Source: CALCKU01 sp964654665 | Lineage (GTDB): Bacteria; Pseudomonadota; Alphaproteobacteria; Caulobacterales; Maricaulaceae | Reading direction: 5' to 3' | NCBI GenBank assembly: GCA_964654665.1 | Contig: CAZZKV010000005.1 | Span: forward strand, 49,529-113,528 | Length of the DNA stretch: 64,000 nucleotides | Part shown: positions 25,014 through 34,631 of the stretch, in pieces | Layout of the letters: each line of letters opens with the position of its first letter | Position numbering within the stretch: position 1 is the stretch's first letter | The notes under the pieces: model-generated | The model's database searches: none | What the model was told of the DNA's origin: nothing | Seen by the model: the letters and a program-made list of their open reading frames with translations, nothing else | Position numbers and translations under genes: made by a program

Positions 25014-25766
25014 CTACAGCGAGTCGACTTTGGCTTTTAGTGTGAGGAGATCGCGCCAAGCCTCTTTTTTAAGCGCCGGTTGACGGAGTAAAAATGCAGG
25101 GTGGTAAAGGGGTAACGCCGGAATATTAAGTCCATTAATTGTAAGTGTTTGCCATTGCCCCCGATTTTTCATAATTCCCGTGACACCAGTCAATGCGCTT
25201 AAAGAAATGCCGCCAACAATTACAATGATTTTTGGCGCCATCAGTTCAATATGACGATTTAGGAAAGGGCGGCACAGTGCAATTTCTTCAATTTTGGGAT
25301 TTCGGTTTTTTGGCGGCCGCCAATTAATCACATTTGTGATATAATAATCAGTCTGGGTTAAACCAACACTCGCTAGCATTCTGTCCAATAATTGTCCGGA
25401 ACGGCCAACAAAGGGTTGGCCGGCCAAATCTTCCTCACGTCCAGGTGCTTCGCCAATAATCATGATATTCGCTTCAGGGTTTCCGCGTGCAAAAACACAT
25501 TGATGGGCCCCGTCTGATAGTGCGCCCGCATCAAATTTTTCAAGAGCGCTCTTAAGATCCTCAAGTGTTTTAGCAGTTGCGGCAATGGACTCGGCTATTT
25601 GTAAGATATCAGACGGCGGTTTTCCAGATTGCTGTATTGTTTTGTTTTTTGAGGATGAAGTAAATGTGTCTTTTGGCAGAACAGCCTTTGGCAAGACTGG
25701 AACATTGGGAATATCCACTCCGGCGGTATCCCACCATGCTAATAGTGATTTTAACGCTTGATCCAA
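25014..25766 (-). CDS. uracil-DNA glycosylase, family 4-like
   Basis: A 250-aa protein with motif A IIGEAPGREEDLAGQPFVGRSGQLLDRML and the C-terminal LYHPAFLLRQP motif of family 4 uracil-DNA glycosylases, which remove uracil from DNA. The iron-sulphur cysteines of the family are mostly missing: the position before RPP is Trp (NWRPPKNR) and only scattered Cys remain. The likely start is TTG at 25766, two bases after the RimK stop, since no suitable ATG follows. The N-terminal 100 residues are variable. It lies in one minus-strand run with the two RimK genes. Confidence 0.88.
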   Translation of the reverse strand: MDQALKSLLAWWDTAGVDIPNVPVLPKAVLPKDTFTSSSKNKTIQQSGKPPSDILQIAESIAATAKTLEDLKSALEKFDAGALSDGAHQCVFARGNPEANIMIIGEAPGREEDLAGQPFVGRSGQLLDRMLASVGLTQTDYYITNVINWRPPKNRNPKIEEIALCRPFLNRHIELMAPKIIVIVGGISLSALTGVTGIMKNRGQWQTLTINGLNIPALPLYHPAFLLRQPALKKEAWRDLLTLKAKVDSL

Positions 25767-25768
25767 AA

Positions 25769-26689
25769 TTAATTCCTAATTTTAACAGCAATAAATTGGA
25801 TAATTTCCCTTGCAATATCCACGCCCGTTGCGTGTTCTATACCTTGTAGTCCGGGGGAGGAATTGACTTCTAGAACTATTGGTCCGCGATGTGTTTGTAA
25901 AATATCTACTCCCGCAACATCCAAACCCATCACATTGGCTGCCCGCAGGGCAATATCGGTTTCATTATCAGAGAGAGAGATAGCTTCTCCGTGTCCGCCA
26001 GCATGAATATTGGCGCGAAAGTCACCCTTGGCTGCAATGCGCCGCATAGCTGCGATTACTTTCCCGCCGACTACGAAACATCGTAAATCTTGCCCATGCG
26101 ATTCAGCTATATATTCTTGAATAAGAAATGGACGGTGTTTGTTGATATATTTTCCTAGCCGTTTATATGCTTTTTTACGGCGTTTTATCAGGTGAACCGC
26201 ATTGCCTTGTGTGCCTTTTAAACGCTTAATGACGAAAGGGTAACCACCTATGGCTTTAATGGCCATATCGATATCATCATAATCGGTAAAGGTGACAGTT
26301 TTAGGTACAGCTATCCCGCTACTGGCAAGAAGTTGGCCTGCGAGAAATTTATCACGTGATCGCAAGAGCCCCAGCGAAGGGACCGGCGTAAAAATGCCGG
26401 CCTGTTCAAAGCTGGTGATCAGGCAAAGCCCAAAACCGCTCAGGGCAGGGCTAATTCGGGGAATAACGGCGTCAGGGCACGGGTCAAGGTTAGCAATATA
26501 GGCCGCATTATCCACATCAAGCCTTTGATGCAGCGTTCGCAATGGATAGACATTATACCCCAATTCTCGCCCAGCTTCCATCATTCTGCGGTTAGAGTAA
26601 TTTGCTGGATTGGCGGTCAATAGCGCAATATTAAACGAAGCAGAGATATCATCCCCCTCTGATGGTTGTCCGAAAGACTGTCGGAACAT
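25769..26689 (-). CDS. RimK family alpha-L-glutamate ligase (stand-alone)
   Basis: A 306-aa ATP-grasp ligase. It has the RimK opening IALLTANPANYSNRRMMEAG, AVIPRISPALSGFG, the nucleotide-binding PFVIKRLKGTQGNAVHLI and RCFVVGGKVIAAMRR. The metal-binding C-terminal LEVNSSPGLQGIE follows. RimK adds glutamates to ribosomal protein S6 in E. coli, and relatives act on other proteins or small molecules. The ATG at 26689 lies inside the preceding gene, giving a 41-base overlap and suggesting translational coupling. It is clearly related to the RimK half of that gene. Confidence 0.9.
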   Translation of the reverse strand: MFRQSFGQPSEGDDISASFNIALLTANPANYSNRRMMEAGRELGYNVYPLRTLHQRLDVDNAAYIANLDPCPDAVIPRISPALSGFGLCLITSFEQAGIFTPVPSLGLLRSRDKFLAGQLLASSGIAVPKTVTFTDYDDIDMAIKAIGGYPFVIKRLKGTQGNAVHLIKRRKKAYKRLGKYINKHRPFLIQEYIAESHGQDLRCFVVGGKVIAAMRRIAAKGDFRANIHAGGHGEAISLSDNETDIALRAANVMGLDVAGVDILQTHRGPIVLEVNSSPGLQGIEHATGVDIAREIIQFIAVKIRN

Positions 26690-28037
26690 TAGCTTCAATC
26701 AGTGCAATAATACTGCTGGCAATATCTTTTTTTGTTGCGGTTTCAATGCCTTCCAATCCGGGAGAGGAATTGACTTCTAAAATTTTTGGGCCGGTCTCGC
26801 TACGCAAAATATCTACCCCTGCCACATTTAATTTGAGGACTTTAGCAGCCTTGATTGCGGTTCTGCGTTCTTCTTTGGTTAGGCGTGTTTTTGAAACACT
26901 GCCACCCTGATGTACATTTGACCGAAATTCACCCGGTTGCGCAGTGCGTACCATAGATCCAACGACTTTGCCACCAACAACAAAACACCGTATATCAGAA
27001 CCATTAGCCTCTTTGATGAAATCTTGGACTAAAAAATGGGCATTGAGACCGCGAAATGCATCCACAAGGGCTGAGGCCGCTTTTTTTGTATCTGCAAGAA
27101 CAACGCCTTTTCCTTGTGTGGACTCCAATAGTTTTACAACAACGGGAGAACCGCCCGCTAGATCAATAATGCCATTGGTATCGCGTGATGACATGGCAAA
27201 GGCTGTTTGGGGCATGTCTACGCGGTGCTGGGCTAAGACTTGATGGGCTAAAAGTTTGTCCCGTGAAGCCCCGATGGCGGCGGCCGTATTGAGACAATAT
27301 ACACCCATACTTTCGAATTGGCGGACTACGGCCATGCCATAAAAGGTCATCCGGCTACCAATACGGGGTATTATCGCATCATATCGGGGCAGGGCTTTTC
27401 CATCGTAATGCACTTCAGGGTGATGCGCATTGATAGACATATAACACCGGCTTGTCGTGATACATTCAATGACATGACCTCGCGATTCTGCGGATTCTAT
27501 CATCCGGCGGTTGGAATAATTATTAGGCTCTTGCGTTAAAATAGCGATTCGCAAAGGGCGGCGCGGGATATTTTTTTTGTGCTGGCGCTTTTTATAAACA
27601 TCATATCCCAATTGCTCTTGCAGGAATGAAGCTCCGGGGATCACGGATATATCTTCTTTTAAGGCCGAACGTCCCAGTAACATGCGATAGCCCATTGTTT
27701 CGCGATTCGTCAGTGAGATTTCGATAGGCCAATTATGTCCGCCTATGTGGATTGGATTGGCGATAACATAGCGAAGCTCTGTTGCGCCATTTGAACTTGT
27801 AACATTACGCCGATCAATCACTTTGGCAGAACAGACCACTTCTATGGATGGATTGCCGGGGTCCGGGTGCATAATAAAGCGGACTTGAGGGTTTTTCTCT
27901 GTACCAAAGGGTTCTATGGCAATAGCGTGCAAAGCAGAGGTTCGCGCACCCGTGTCAATTTTGGCTTTTAAAGCCGGAAGGGACAGACCGGGCAGTCCAA
28001 TCCATTCTTCCCAGCCTAAAGAAAGAGTTTCGTTCAT
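26649..28037 (-). CDS. RimB-RimK fusion: retropepsin-like zinc-protease domain plus glutamate ligase
   Basis: A 462-aa two-domain protein. Residues 1-145 match the 'ATP-dependent zinc protease' (RimB-like, PF05618) family, with WIGLPGL, the retropepsin-type AKIDTGARTSALHA (D28-T-G-A), TNRETMGYRMLLGRSAL and an acidic end. Residues 156-455 form a complete RimK ATP-grasp ligase (EPNNYSNRRMIESA, PVVVKLLESTQGKGV, RCFVVGGKVVGSMV, LEVNSSPGLEGIE). In Pseudomonas, RimB and RimK are separate and set the glutamate-tail length on S6. Here one chain carries both, next to a second ligase. Confidence 0.9.
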   Translation of the reverse strand: MNETLSLGWEEWIGLPGLSLPALKAKIDTGARTSALHAIAIEPFGTEKNPQVRFIMHPDPGNPSIEVVCSAKVIDRRNVTSSNGATELRYVIANPIHIGGHNWPIEISLTNRETMGYRMLLGRSALKEDISVIPGASFLQEQLGYDVYKKRQHKKNIPRRPLRIAILTQEPNNYSNRRMIESAESRGHVIECITTSRCYMSINAHHPEVHYDGKALPRYDAIIPRIGSRMTFYGMAVVRQFESMGVYCLNTAAAIGASRDKLLAHQVLAQHRVDMPQTAFAMSSRDTNGIIDLAGGSPVVVKLLESTQGKGVVLADTKKAASALVDAFRGLNAHFLVQDFIKEANGSDIRCFVVGGKVVGSMVRTAQPGEFRSNVHQGGSVSKTRLTKEERRTAIKAAKVLKLNVAGVDILRSETGPKILEVNSSPGLEGIETATKKDIASSIIALIEANVPTVFRTTIRGG

Positions 28038-28136
28038 ATATTACCGCTTTATCCATGCGGCAAAGCGAATGCTTGCCGCGTGTAACAATACCGTCTATTT
28101 CCTAGGAAAGTTTCGAATAGAAAGCGAGTCAAACTG

Positions 28137-29858
28137 ATGAGTGATAATGGAATAAATACGCCAGAGCGCGAATCCATGGACTATGATGTCGTTATTGTTG
28201 GTGCAGGGCCTGCCGGTTTATCGGCTGCAATCCGGCTTAAACAATTGGGCGGAGATGATATTTCCGTCGTGGTTTTAGAAAAAGGCTCGGAAGTGGGCGC
28301 CCATATTCTATCTGGTGCAGTGCTTGATCCAGCAGGGTTAACGCGGCTTATGCCAGATTGGAAAGAAAAAGGCGGGCCAGTGAAAACAGCCGTTACGTCT
28401 GATAAATTATTATTGCTGGGCGCAGAAGGGTCTGTGCGGGTCCCCAATTTTATCATGCCACCCTTGATGAATAACCATGGTAATTACATTGTGTCGATGG
28501 GGAATGTGTGCCGCTGGATGGCTGAACAGGCAGAAAGCTTAGGCGTTGAAGTTTTCCCGGGTATGTCCTGTTCGGAATTGGTTTACGGCGATAAGGGCGA
28601 AGTAAAAGGTGTGGTCGCCGGTGAATTTGGGATATCCAAAGATGGTTCTAAAGGCGATGGATATGAGCCTGGTATGGAATTACATGGTAAATATGTGCTG
28701 TTATCTGAGGGGGCTCGCGGCTCGTTGTCAAAAATGGTAATTGCTAAATATGCGCTGGACGCAGGTAAAGAGCCGCAAAAATTTGGTTTAGGCATGAAAG
28801 AAATTTGGGATGTTAAACCCGAAAATCATAATGAAGGAGCTGTAGTCCATACGGCGGGTTGGCCTTTGGGGTGGAAGAACGGCGGCGGATCATTTTTATA
28901 TCACGCTGAGAATAATCAGATATTTCTCGGGTATATCGTTGATCTAAATTATAAAAATCCACATCTTTATCCCTATGCAGAATTTCAACGATGGAAACAC
29001 CATCCTGATATTGCTGCTGTTTTGGAGGGCGGTAAACGGGTTGCCTATGGTGCACGTGTTGTTACGAAAGGGGGCATGCAGTCTGTCCCGAAAACATGTT
29101 TCCCCGGCGGTGCATTACTTGGCTGTTCGGCGGGTCTTGTAAATTTGCCGCGAATCAAGGGCAATCATAATGCCATGCATTCAGGTATTGAAGCGGCTGA
29201 AGCGACTTATGCAGCTATAAAACAGGGGCGTTCAGGCGATGAATTAACGGCCTATGATGATACTTTACGTAGCGGTCCTGTAGGTAAAGACCTGCGCCCG
29301 GTACGTAATGTTGCACCGCTTAATGCGCGATTTGGCCCGCTTTTAGGCGGTATGGGGTTAGGCGGAATGGATATGTGGTTCGCGACCTTGATGAAGATAA
29401 ATATCGTTGGTGCGGTGATGAATATCGGTAAAGCTTTTTCCAAAGACCGAACAGCGACGTTGACGCATAAAAAGGATGATGCGCAGGCTACTGGCGAAGC
29501 TAGCCAGTACACTGTTATTGAATATCCCAAACCTGATAATGTGCTGTCTTTTGACCGGTTAACCAATGTATCTTTTTCTGCGACCAATCATAGTGAAGAA
29601 CAACCTAGCCATCTTAAATTGATAGACCCTGCGATACCTCTTGACGTGAATTTACCAAAATTTGATGAGCCGGCACAGCGGTATTGTCCGGCGGGTGTTT
29701 ATGAGGTGTTACGCGATGATGACGGGACCAATCCCCGGTTTCAGATTAATGCGCAAAATTGTGTCCATTGTAAAACCTGTGATATTAAAGATCCGAGTAA
29801 AAATATTGTGTGGACTGTACCTGAAGGTGGTGGTGGCCCGAATTATCCGAATATGTAA
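28137..29858 (+). CDS. electron transfer flavoprotein-ubiquinone oxidoreductase
   Basis: A 573-aa flavoprotein. The N-terminal FAD site is DVVIVGAGPAGLSAAIRL with VVLEKGSEVGAHILSGAV. The ubiquinone/membrane region is GGMQSVPKTCFPGGALLGCSAG. The C-terminal 4Fe-4S domain (CPAGVYE, QNCVHCKTCDIKDP) ends in WTVPEGGGGPNYPNM. It passes electrons from acyl-CoA and amine dehydrogenases via ETF to ubiquinone. Length and order are those of standard ETF-QO. The ETF subunits are not in the window. It is divergent from the RimBK gene across 99 bases. Confidence 0.97.
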   Translation: MSDNGINTPERESMDYDVVIVGAGPAGLSAAIRLKQLGGDDISVVVLEKGSEVGAHILSGAVLDPAGLTRLMPDWKEKGGPVKTAVTSDKLLLLGAEGSVRVPNFIMPPLMNNHGNYIVSMGNVCRWMAEQAESLGVEVFPGMSCSELVYGDKGEVKGVVAGEFGISKDGSKGDGYEPGMELHGKYVLLSEGARGSLSKMVIAKYALDAGKEPQKFGLGMKEIWDVKPENHNEGAVVHTAGWPLGWKNGGGSFLYHAENNQIFLGYIVDLNYKNPHLYPYAEFQRWKHHPDIAAVLEGGKRVAYGARVVTKGGMQSVPKTCFPGGALLGCSAGLVNLPRIKGNHNAMHSGIEAAEATYAAIKQGRSGDELTAYDDTLRSGPVGKDLRPVRNVAPLNARFGPLLGGMGLGGMDMWFATLMKINIVGAVMNIGKAFSKDRTATLTHKKDDAQATGEASQYTVIEYPKPDNVLSFDRLTNVSFSATNHSEEQPSHLKLIDPAIPLDVNLPKFDEPAQRYCPAGVYEVLRDDDGTNPRFQINAQNCVHCKTCDIKDPSKNIVWTVPEGGGGPNYPNM

Positions 29859-29912
29859 TATGAATAGTTCAACGGTTATAATTATAGCTCCGAAACAAAA
29901 AGGTTATTGCTG

Positions 29913-31610
29913 ATGTTACGTATCACAGCGTCTATTTCTATAATAGCGGCTTTGCTTTTTGCATCTGCCGCGACAGCTTCCGAAAGCCCGACGGATTCGA
30001 AATTGTTAGGTGAGTTTTTGGCTGGGTCCTATGCGAATTATGTCGAAGATGCCTCCGCGCGTGCTGATTATTACACGCGGGCTTATGATCGTTTACCAGA
30101 AAATGTCACATTGGGTCGCAGGGCGCTAACATCCGCTATTACAGCGGGTGATTATCGGCATGCTTTTGCTCTGGCTAAAACGATCTCCAGGCAAAAGGCC
30201 GATGAACCTTTATCGCGGGCTATATTGGGGGCGAAAGCCTTTAAGGAAGGCCGCTATAAAAAAGCGGCGAGATATCTGGATGAACCTACAGATGATCTGA
30301 CGATTGCAATTTTGATGAAGTTGATTGGGGGGTGGAACGCTTATGCAAGCAACGATGAAAAAGCGGCTGATGAGGCCTTTGATAGCGTTGGCGGAGGGCA
30401 ATATTTTCAAATTATTGGTAATTTGCAACAAGCAAAAATTGCAGCTCTCAAAGGTGATAAAGAAACGGCTGATACGCTGTTTGTCCAAATGGAAGAAGAT
30501 GGGTATTCAGTTGTCGAAACAGCTATGTCCCGGGCACGTTATCGGGTTGCCAGCGGACAAAAGGATGAGGCCCTTGAAGAATTAAGGGCTTTGTCAGCCA
30601 AATCCAATACCTTTCGGAGTGGCCCTATTCGCTCAGCAATCGATACCTTGGCAACTGGGGGAACAATAAAAACTAAATTGTCAGTGCAAGAAAATGCATC
30701 GCGCATGTTGACAGACCCTGCCTTAGCTTTTTTTGCGCAACGCCGTGCAGCAGATGTCGCCGAAGTTTTTTTAAGGATTGCTTTATTTCTTGATAATGAA
30801 AATGATAAAGCGTCTATTTGGTTGGGTTCATTATTGGAAGATAATGAGCGCGAAGACGCTGCTGCACAGTTGTATGATAATATAGACGATAATTCACCTT
30901 ACGTTGTAACAGCTCGATTGGCTAAAGCTAATATTTATTTTGATCGCGAAGATGATGAAAAAGGAATAGCAATTCTTGAAGAGGTCAATGCTAAACATCC
31001 ATCAATCATCACTCGAGATGCGTTGGGGCGAGCGCGGTTGTTTCGAGAAAATTACGCCGATGCTTTACCGATTTACAATGCAATCGTAGAGGCTATGAGC
31101 GAGGATGAGTTGAAAGAAAATATTCAACCGCTTTACTTTCGGGCTATTTGTTATGAACGTGAAAAACAATGGGAAAAAGCTGTTGTTGATTTTCAAAAGG
31201 TTTTGGAACTTGACCCTGAAAATTCCGACGCTCTGAATTACCTTGGTTATACATGGGTTGATCGCGGCGAAAATCTTACGGAAGCGTTTGAGATGATTCG
31301 GAAAGCCGTTGAGTTGCAACCACAAAGCGGGGCTATAGTTGATAGTCTTGGATGGGCGCATTATAAGCTCGGGCAATATTCCCAAGCGCGTATTAAACTA
31401 GAAAATGCGGTTGTTCTGTCACCATCAAGTGCGACAATCGTTGATCATTTAGGCGATGTTTATTGGCGTCTGGGCCGCTTTCGCGAAGCGGGTTATCAAT
31501 GGGAACGGGCATTAGAATTTGATCCAACAGAGGAAGAGGTGGCTCAAATTAAACTCAAACTTACGGGTGATTTCGATGCGGCGCAAAGACTCAAGGATTC
31601 TGCGAAATAG
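29913..31610 (+). CDS. secreted TPR-repeat protein
   Basis: A 565-aa protein with a signal peptide (MLRITASISIIAALLFASAATA, then SESP) and TPR repeats along its length. They are clearest near the C-terminus: WEKAVVDFQKVLELDPENSDALNYLGYTWVDRGENLTEA, then AVELQPQSGAIVDSLGWAHYKLGQY, and LGDVYWRLGRFREAGYQWERALEFDP. It is probably periplasmic or a membrane-side scaffold. The same family sits upstream of ispE in other Alphaproteobacteria. It ends within a few bases of the ispE start, so they form an operon. Confidence 0.88.
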   Translation: MLRITASISIIAALLFASAATASESPTDSKLLGEFLAGSYANYVEDASARADYYTRAYDRLPENVTLGRRALTSAITAGDYRHAFALAKTISRQKADEPLSRAILGAKAFKEGRYKKAARYLDEPTDDLTIAILMKLIGGWNAYASNDEKAADEAFDSVGGGQYFQIIGNLQQAKIAALKGDKETADTLFVQMEEDGYSVVETAMSRARYRVASGQKDEALEELRALSAKSNTFRSGPIRSAIDTLATGGTIKTKLSVQENASRMLTDPALAFFAQRRAADVAEVFLRIALFLDNENDKASIWLGSLLEDNEREDAAAQLYDNIDDNSPYVVTARLAKANIYFDREDDEKGIAILEEVNAKHPSIITRDALGRARLFRENYADALPIYNAIVEAMSEDELKENIQPLYFRAICYEREKQWEKAVVDFQKVLELDPENSDALNYLGYTWVDRGENLTEAFEMIRKAVELQPQSGAIVDSLGWAHYKLGQYSQARIKLENAVVLSPSSATIVDHLGDVYWRLGRFREAGYQWERALEFDPTEEEVAQIKLKLTGDFDAAQRLKDSAK

Positions 31611-31615
31611 TGACT

Positions 31616-32503
31616 ATGTGGGCGCGCACAACAGTACAACAAAAGCAGCAAATGGCGCGGGCCAAGATTAATTTAACACTGCATGTTGGCCGGGCTATTG
31701 CCGATAGTTCAGATGCGTTTTATCGATATCATCCACTTGATAGCCTCATTGTCTTTGCAGATGTTGGCGATGAATTGTCCTGCACCTTGGCCAAGACCGA
31801 AGGACTAAGCTGCGAAGGTCCGTTCGGGGGTAACCTACACGCTGATCCTAGCAATCTTATTTTGCGTGCCTATCATGCGGTTGCACGCCGTGCCGATATC
31901 CCAAAATTGCATTTTACACTTATAAAAAACTTACCAGTAGCATCGGGTATTGGCGGCGGTAGCGCGGATGCGGCAGCTACTCTGCGCTTGCTTCGCTCCT
32001 ATGCTGAACTACCGGATGATATTTGGACCGATATTGCGCTCAGCCTAGGGGCTGATGTGCCTGTGTGTTTTTTAAGCCAGACTGCGCGTATGACGGGGAT
32101 TGGTGAAACTGTTGAGCCATTACCTAACTGCGGCCATTTACAAGCCGTTCTAGTTAATCCCGGTGTTGCCGTTTCAACGCGCGATATATTTAAATCGTTT
32201 GATAATGGTGTTCCCGCTGAAATGCCGCGCCCACAAAATTTAAAAGGTGATTTATTGGCGATTGCTTTGGCTGGAGATAATGATTTGCTAGAGGCAGCAA
32301 GCGCGCAGCAACCAGTCATAAAAGATATATTACGGAGTTTAGCATCACAACCCGGGTGTCAGTTAGCCCGTATGTCTGGGTCAGGTGCGACCTGTTTTGG
32401 TATTTTTGAGAGCCAAAAAGCTGCGCAAATAGCTTATAAAACTATTTCGCAATCAATGCCGCAATGGTGGTGCGCTGCAACGGTTCTTGGGGACATAATA
32501 TAA
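31616..32503 (+). CDS. ispE: 4-diphosphocytidyl-2-C-methyl-D-erythritol kinase
   Basis: A 295-aa GHMP kinase with ARAKINLTLHVG at the N-terminus, the phosphate loop LPVASGIGGGSADAAATLR and the C-terminal ARMSGSGATCFGIF. It phosphorylates CDP-methylerythritol in the non-mevalonate isoprenoid pathway. An ATG at 31616 is used; 31652 (MARAKINL) is a possible shorter start. It overlaps the next start at TAATG (32501-32505). Isoprenoid supply here links to the polyprenyl synthase and lipid-carrier enzymes next to it. Confidence 0.93.
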   Translation: MWARTTVQQKQQMARAKINLTLHVGRAIADSSDAFYRYHPLDSLIVFADVGDELSCTLAKTEGLSCEGPFGGNLHADPSNLILRAYHAVARRADIPKLHFTLIKNLPVASGIGGGSADAAATLRLLRSYAELPDDIWTDIALSLGADVPVCFLSQTARMTGIGETVEPLPNCGHLQAVLVNPGVAVSTRDIFKSFDNGVPAEMPRPQNLKGDLLAIALAGDNDLLEAASAQQPVIKDILRSLASQPGCQLARMSGSGATCFGIFESQKAAQIAYKTISQSMPQWWCAATVLGDII

Positions 32504-33540
32504 TGCTGACTGCATTTTTACCCTTTTTTCATATTGGCATTTTTGCGTTTTTGATCTCAGTGGCATTTAGTGGGTATATGGTTTCTGCTGGCCTTGGTGA
32601 TGTACCAGTCTCGCGATCTAATCATGAGGTCATAACGCCTACGGCTGGCGGTATTGGCCTGTTAGCGGGCCTCGGTACGGCTTTATTAATCATGCAGATT
32701 TTTTATGCTGACATTGCCGTTTTTGGTGAACTTTTCCCGATTGCTGTGTTGGCGGGATGCGTTGCCCTTATCGGTTTAACGGATGATATGTTGACATGGC
32801 CCGCGCCCCTCAAAGTTTTTACTTTAGCCGTTGTATCTGGCGTGGCGGCCTATTTAATTGGCCCGATAACGGCTTTACCCTTCTCTGTAATAACCCTTTC
32901 CCTCCCTTTGCCAATAGCCATAGCTGGCACAGCACTTTGGATATTTGTCGTTATGAACGGAGTTAATTTCATGGACGGAGCCAATGGGTTTATGCCAGGA
33001 GTGATAGGTCTTTCGGGATTAATTTTATGCGGCCTGTGTGTCATTTATGGCGCCAGCGGCGGTGCGATATTATCGATTGCGCTTTGCAGCGGATTATTTG
33101 GGTTGCTTCCGTATAATTTTAAAACAAAAGCTGATATTTTTTCGGGCGATGTTGGTGCGTTATTGGCAGGTTTCTTATTTGCAACCGCAAGTCTTAAACT
33201 AGCGCATGCCCAGCCTAATTTTTCACTTCTCTATATTGGCCCAGTACTATTGTTGCCATTTTTGACGGATGTTTTTCTGACAATGTTGCGGCGGGCCAAA
33301 AATCGTGAAAATTTACTGGGCGCGCATCGAAGTCATCTTTACCAGCGTATGATTAGTCAAGGTGTTAGTCATACGAGTGTGAGTTGGCTCTATATGGGAT
33401 GTGTGTTGTTCTGTACCTGGCTTGTGACGATGGGATTGCGAACAGGTTTAATAACATCGTTATTTTATTTGCTAAGCTGCGCCGCTATAACCAGCAGTGT
33501 TTATTTGGTTGTGCATAGAAAGCTAAGCGCAGACACTTAG
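32503..33540 (+). CDS. MraY/WecA-family undecaprenyl-phosphate sugar-1-P transferase
   Basis: A 345-aa integral membrane protein with about ten helices and the family's catalytic regions: TPTAGGIGLLAG, a GLTDDMLTWPAPLK motif with the paired Asp, MNGVNFMDGANGFMPG, and a final cytosolic GAHRSHLYQRM motif. This is the polyprenyl-phosphate N-acetylhexosamine-1-phosphate transferase group, closer to WecA/WbpL than to MraY. It probably starts an O-antigen or other glycan chain on undecaprenyl phosphate. It starts on the A of the ispE stop and converges with the polyprenyl synthase gene by 4 bases. Confidence 0.88.
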   Translation: MLTAFLPFFHIGIFAFLISVAFSGYMVSAGLGDVPVSRSNHEVITPTAGGIGLLAGLGTALLIMQIFYADIAVFGELFPIAVLAGCVALIGLTDDMLTWPAPLKVFTLAVVSGVAAYLIGPITALPFSVITLSLPLPIAIAGTALWIFVVMNGVNFMDGANGFMPGVIGLSGLILCGLCVIYGASGGAILSIALCSGLFGLLPYNFKTKADIFSGDVGALLAGFLFATASLKLAHAQPNFSLLYIGPVLLLPFLTDVFLTMLRRAKNRENLLGAHRSHLYQRMISQGVSHTSVSWLYMGCVLFCTWLVTMGLRTGLITSLFYLLSCAAITSSVYLVVHRKLSADT

Positions 33541-34550
33541 TTGATACGATTAACTACGAAATCAGCAAGATTGCGCATGGTGCTGCGAAACGGACTATCA
33601 GGAAAGATTGATAAAGCTTGGCGTGCGTCGGCGGAATAACGCCGAGCTTGATCCAATGTTGATTCTAATGTGCCTGCCCTGCGTAAATAAGATACGGCTT
33701 GGGTTAGATCATCATCATTCTGATCATGATCTACAATCACGCGATGCCAAAAGGCTTTCTCAAGACTATCGGCTTGCTGGAATGCGCGGATAACGGGCAG
33801 GGTGACTTTCCCTTCGCGAAAGTCATCTCCGATGGATTTACCCAGAGCGCTTTCAATGCCGCCATAATCTAGTGCATCATCAACGAGTTGAAAAGCTAGG
33901 CCAAGTTTGAGACCATAATCACGCAGAGCAGCACGTTCGGCCGTTGGCCGTTGGGCTATAACAGGCGCGACTTCTGTAGCAGCGGCAAAAAGAGCTGCTG
34001 TTTTGGCCCGAATAACATCCATGTAATCGGCTTCGGACATATTAATTTGGCGTAGCGCAGCCAGTTGCTTGACTTCGCCTTCGGCTATAACGCTAGAGGC
34101 TTTGGATAAAATACCCAATGCTTCCATCGATCCGGTCTCAACCATAAGATTAAAAGCGCGCGCAAAGAGAAAGTCTCCGACAAGGATAGAGGAGGCATTT
34201 CCCCAAATGAGATTGGCAGGACGTTTGCCGCGCCGCAGCGCGCTTTCATCAACGACATCATCATGCAGCAGCGTCGCGGAATGGATGAATTCAACAGCGG
34301 CTGCGAGTTTGTGATGATGAATTCCGTGATAATCGCAAAGCGCTGCCGATGCGACAGTAAGCAGCGGGCGAAGCCGTTTGCCGCCAGCCCCAACTAAATG
34401 CGCCGCCAAATCGGGTATTATTCCCACGGGACTTTGCATCCGGTCTGTAATCAACGCATCAACCGCCGCCATATCGTCATGGCACAGCGTCCACAAGTGT
34501 TCGGCAGGAGATGGGGGTTGTTTGGGATGAAATTTAATCGGTTCGGCCAC
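33537..34550 (-). CDS. long-chain polyprenyl diphosphate synthase
   Basis: A 337-aa trans-prenyltransferase with the first aspartate motif LLHDDVVDESALRRGKR and the second FQLVDDALDYGG. It makes the side chain of ubiquinone (octa- to decaprenyl diphosphate); the chain length cannot be read safely. IspB-like enzymes are commonly followed divergently by a DUF2007 gene in Alphaproteobacteria, as here. Confidence 0.93.
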   Translation of the reverse strand: MAEPIKFHPKQPPSPAEHLWTLCHDDMAAVDALITDRMQSPVGIIPDLAAHLVGAGGKRLRPLLTVASAALCDYHGIHHHKLAAAVEFIHSATLLHDDVVDESALRRGKRPANLIWGNASSILVGDFLFARAFNLMVETGSMEALGILSKASSVIAEGEVKQLAALRQINMSEADYMDVIRAKTAALFAAATEVAPVIAQRPTAERAALRDYGLKLGLAFQLVDDALDYGGIESALGKSIGDDFREGKVTLPVIRAFQQADSLEKAFWHRVIVDHDQNDDDLTQAVSYLRRAGTLESTLDQARRYSADARQALSIFPDSPFRSTMRNLADFVVNRIN

Positions 34551-34631
34551 CTGATACCTCTTTTCATTTGGATGATAGGTTAGGCGTCTATAAAGACGAG
34601 AGCAAGAGCCGCGCTGTCGCAGGAGATATAA

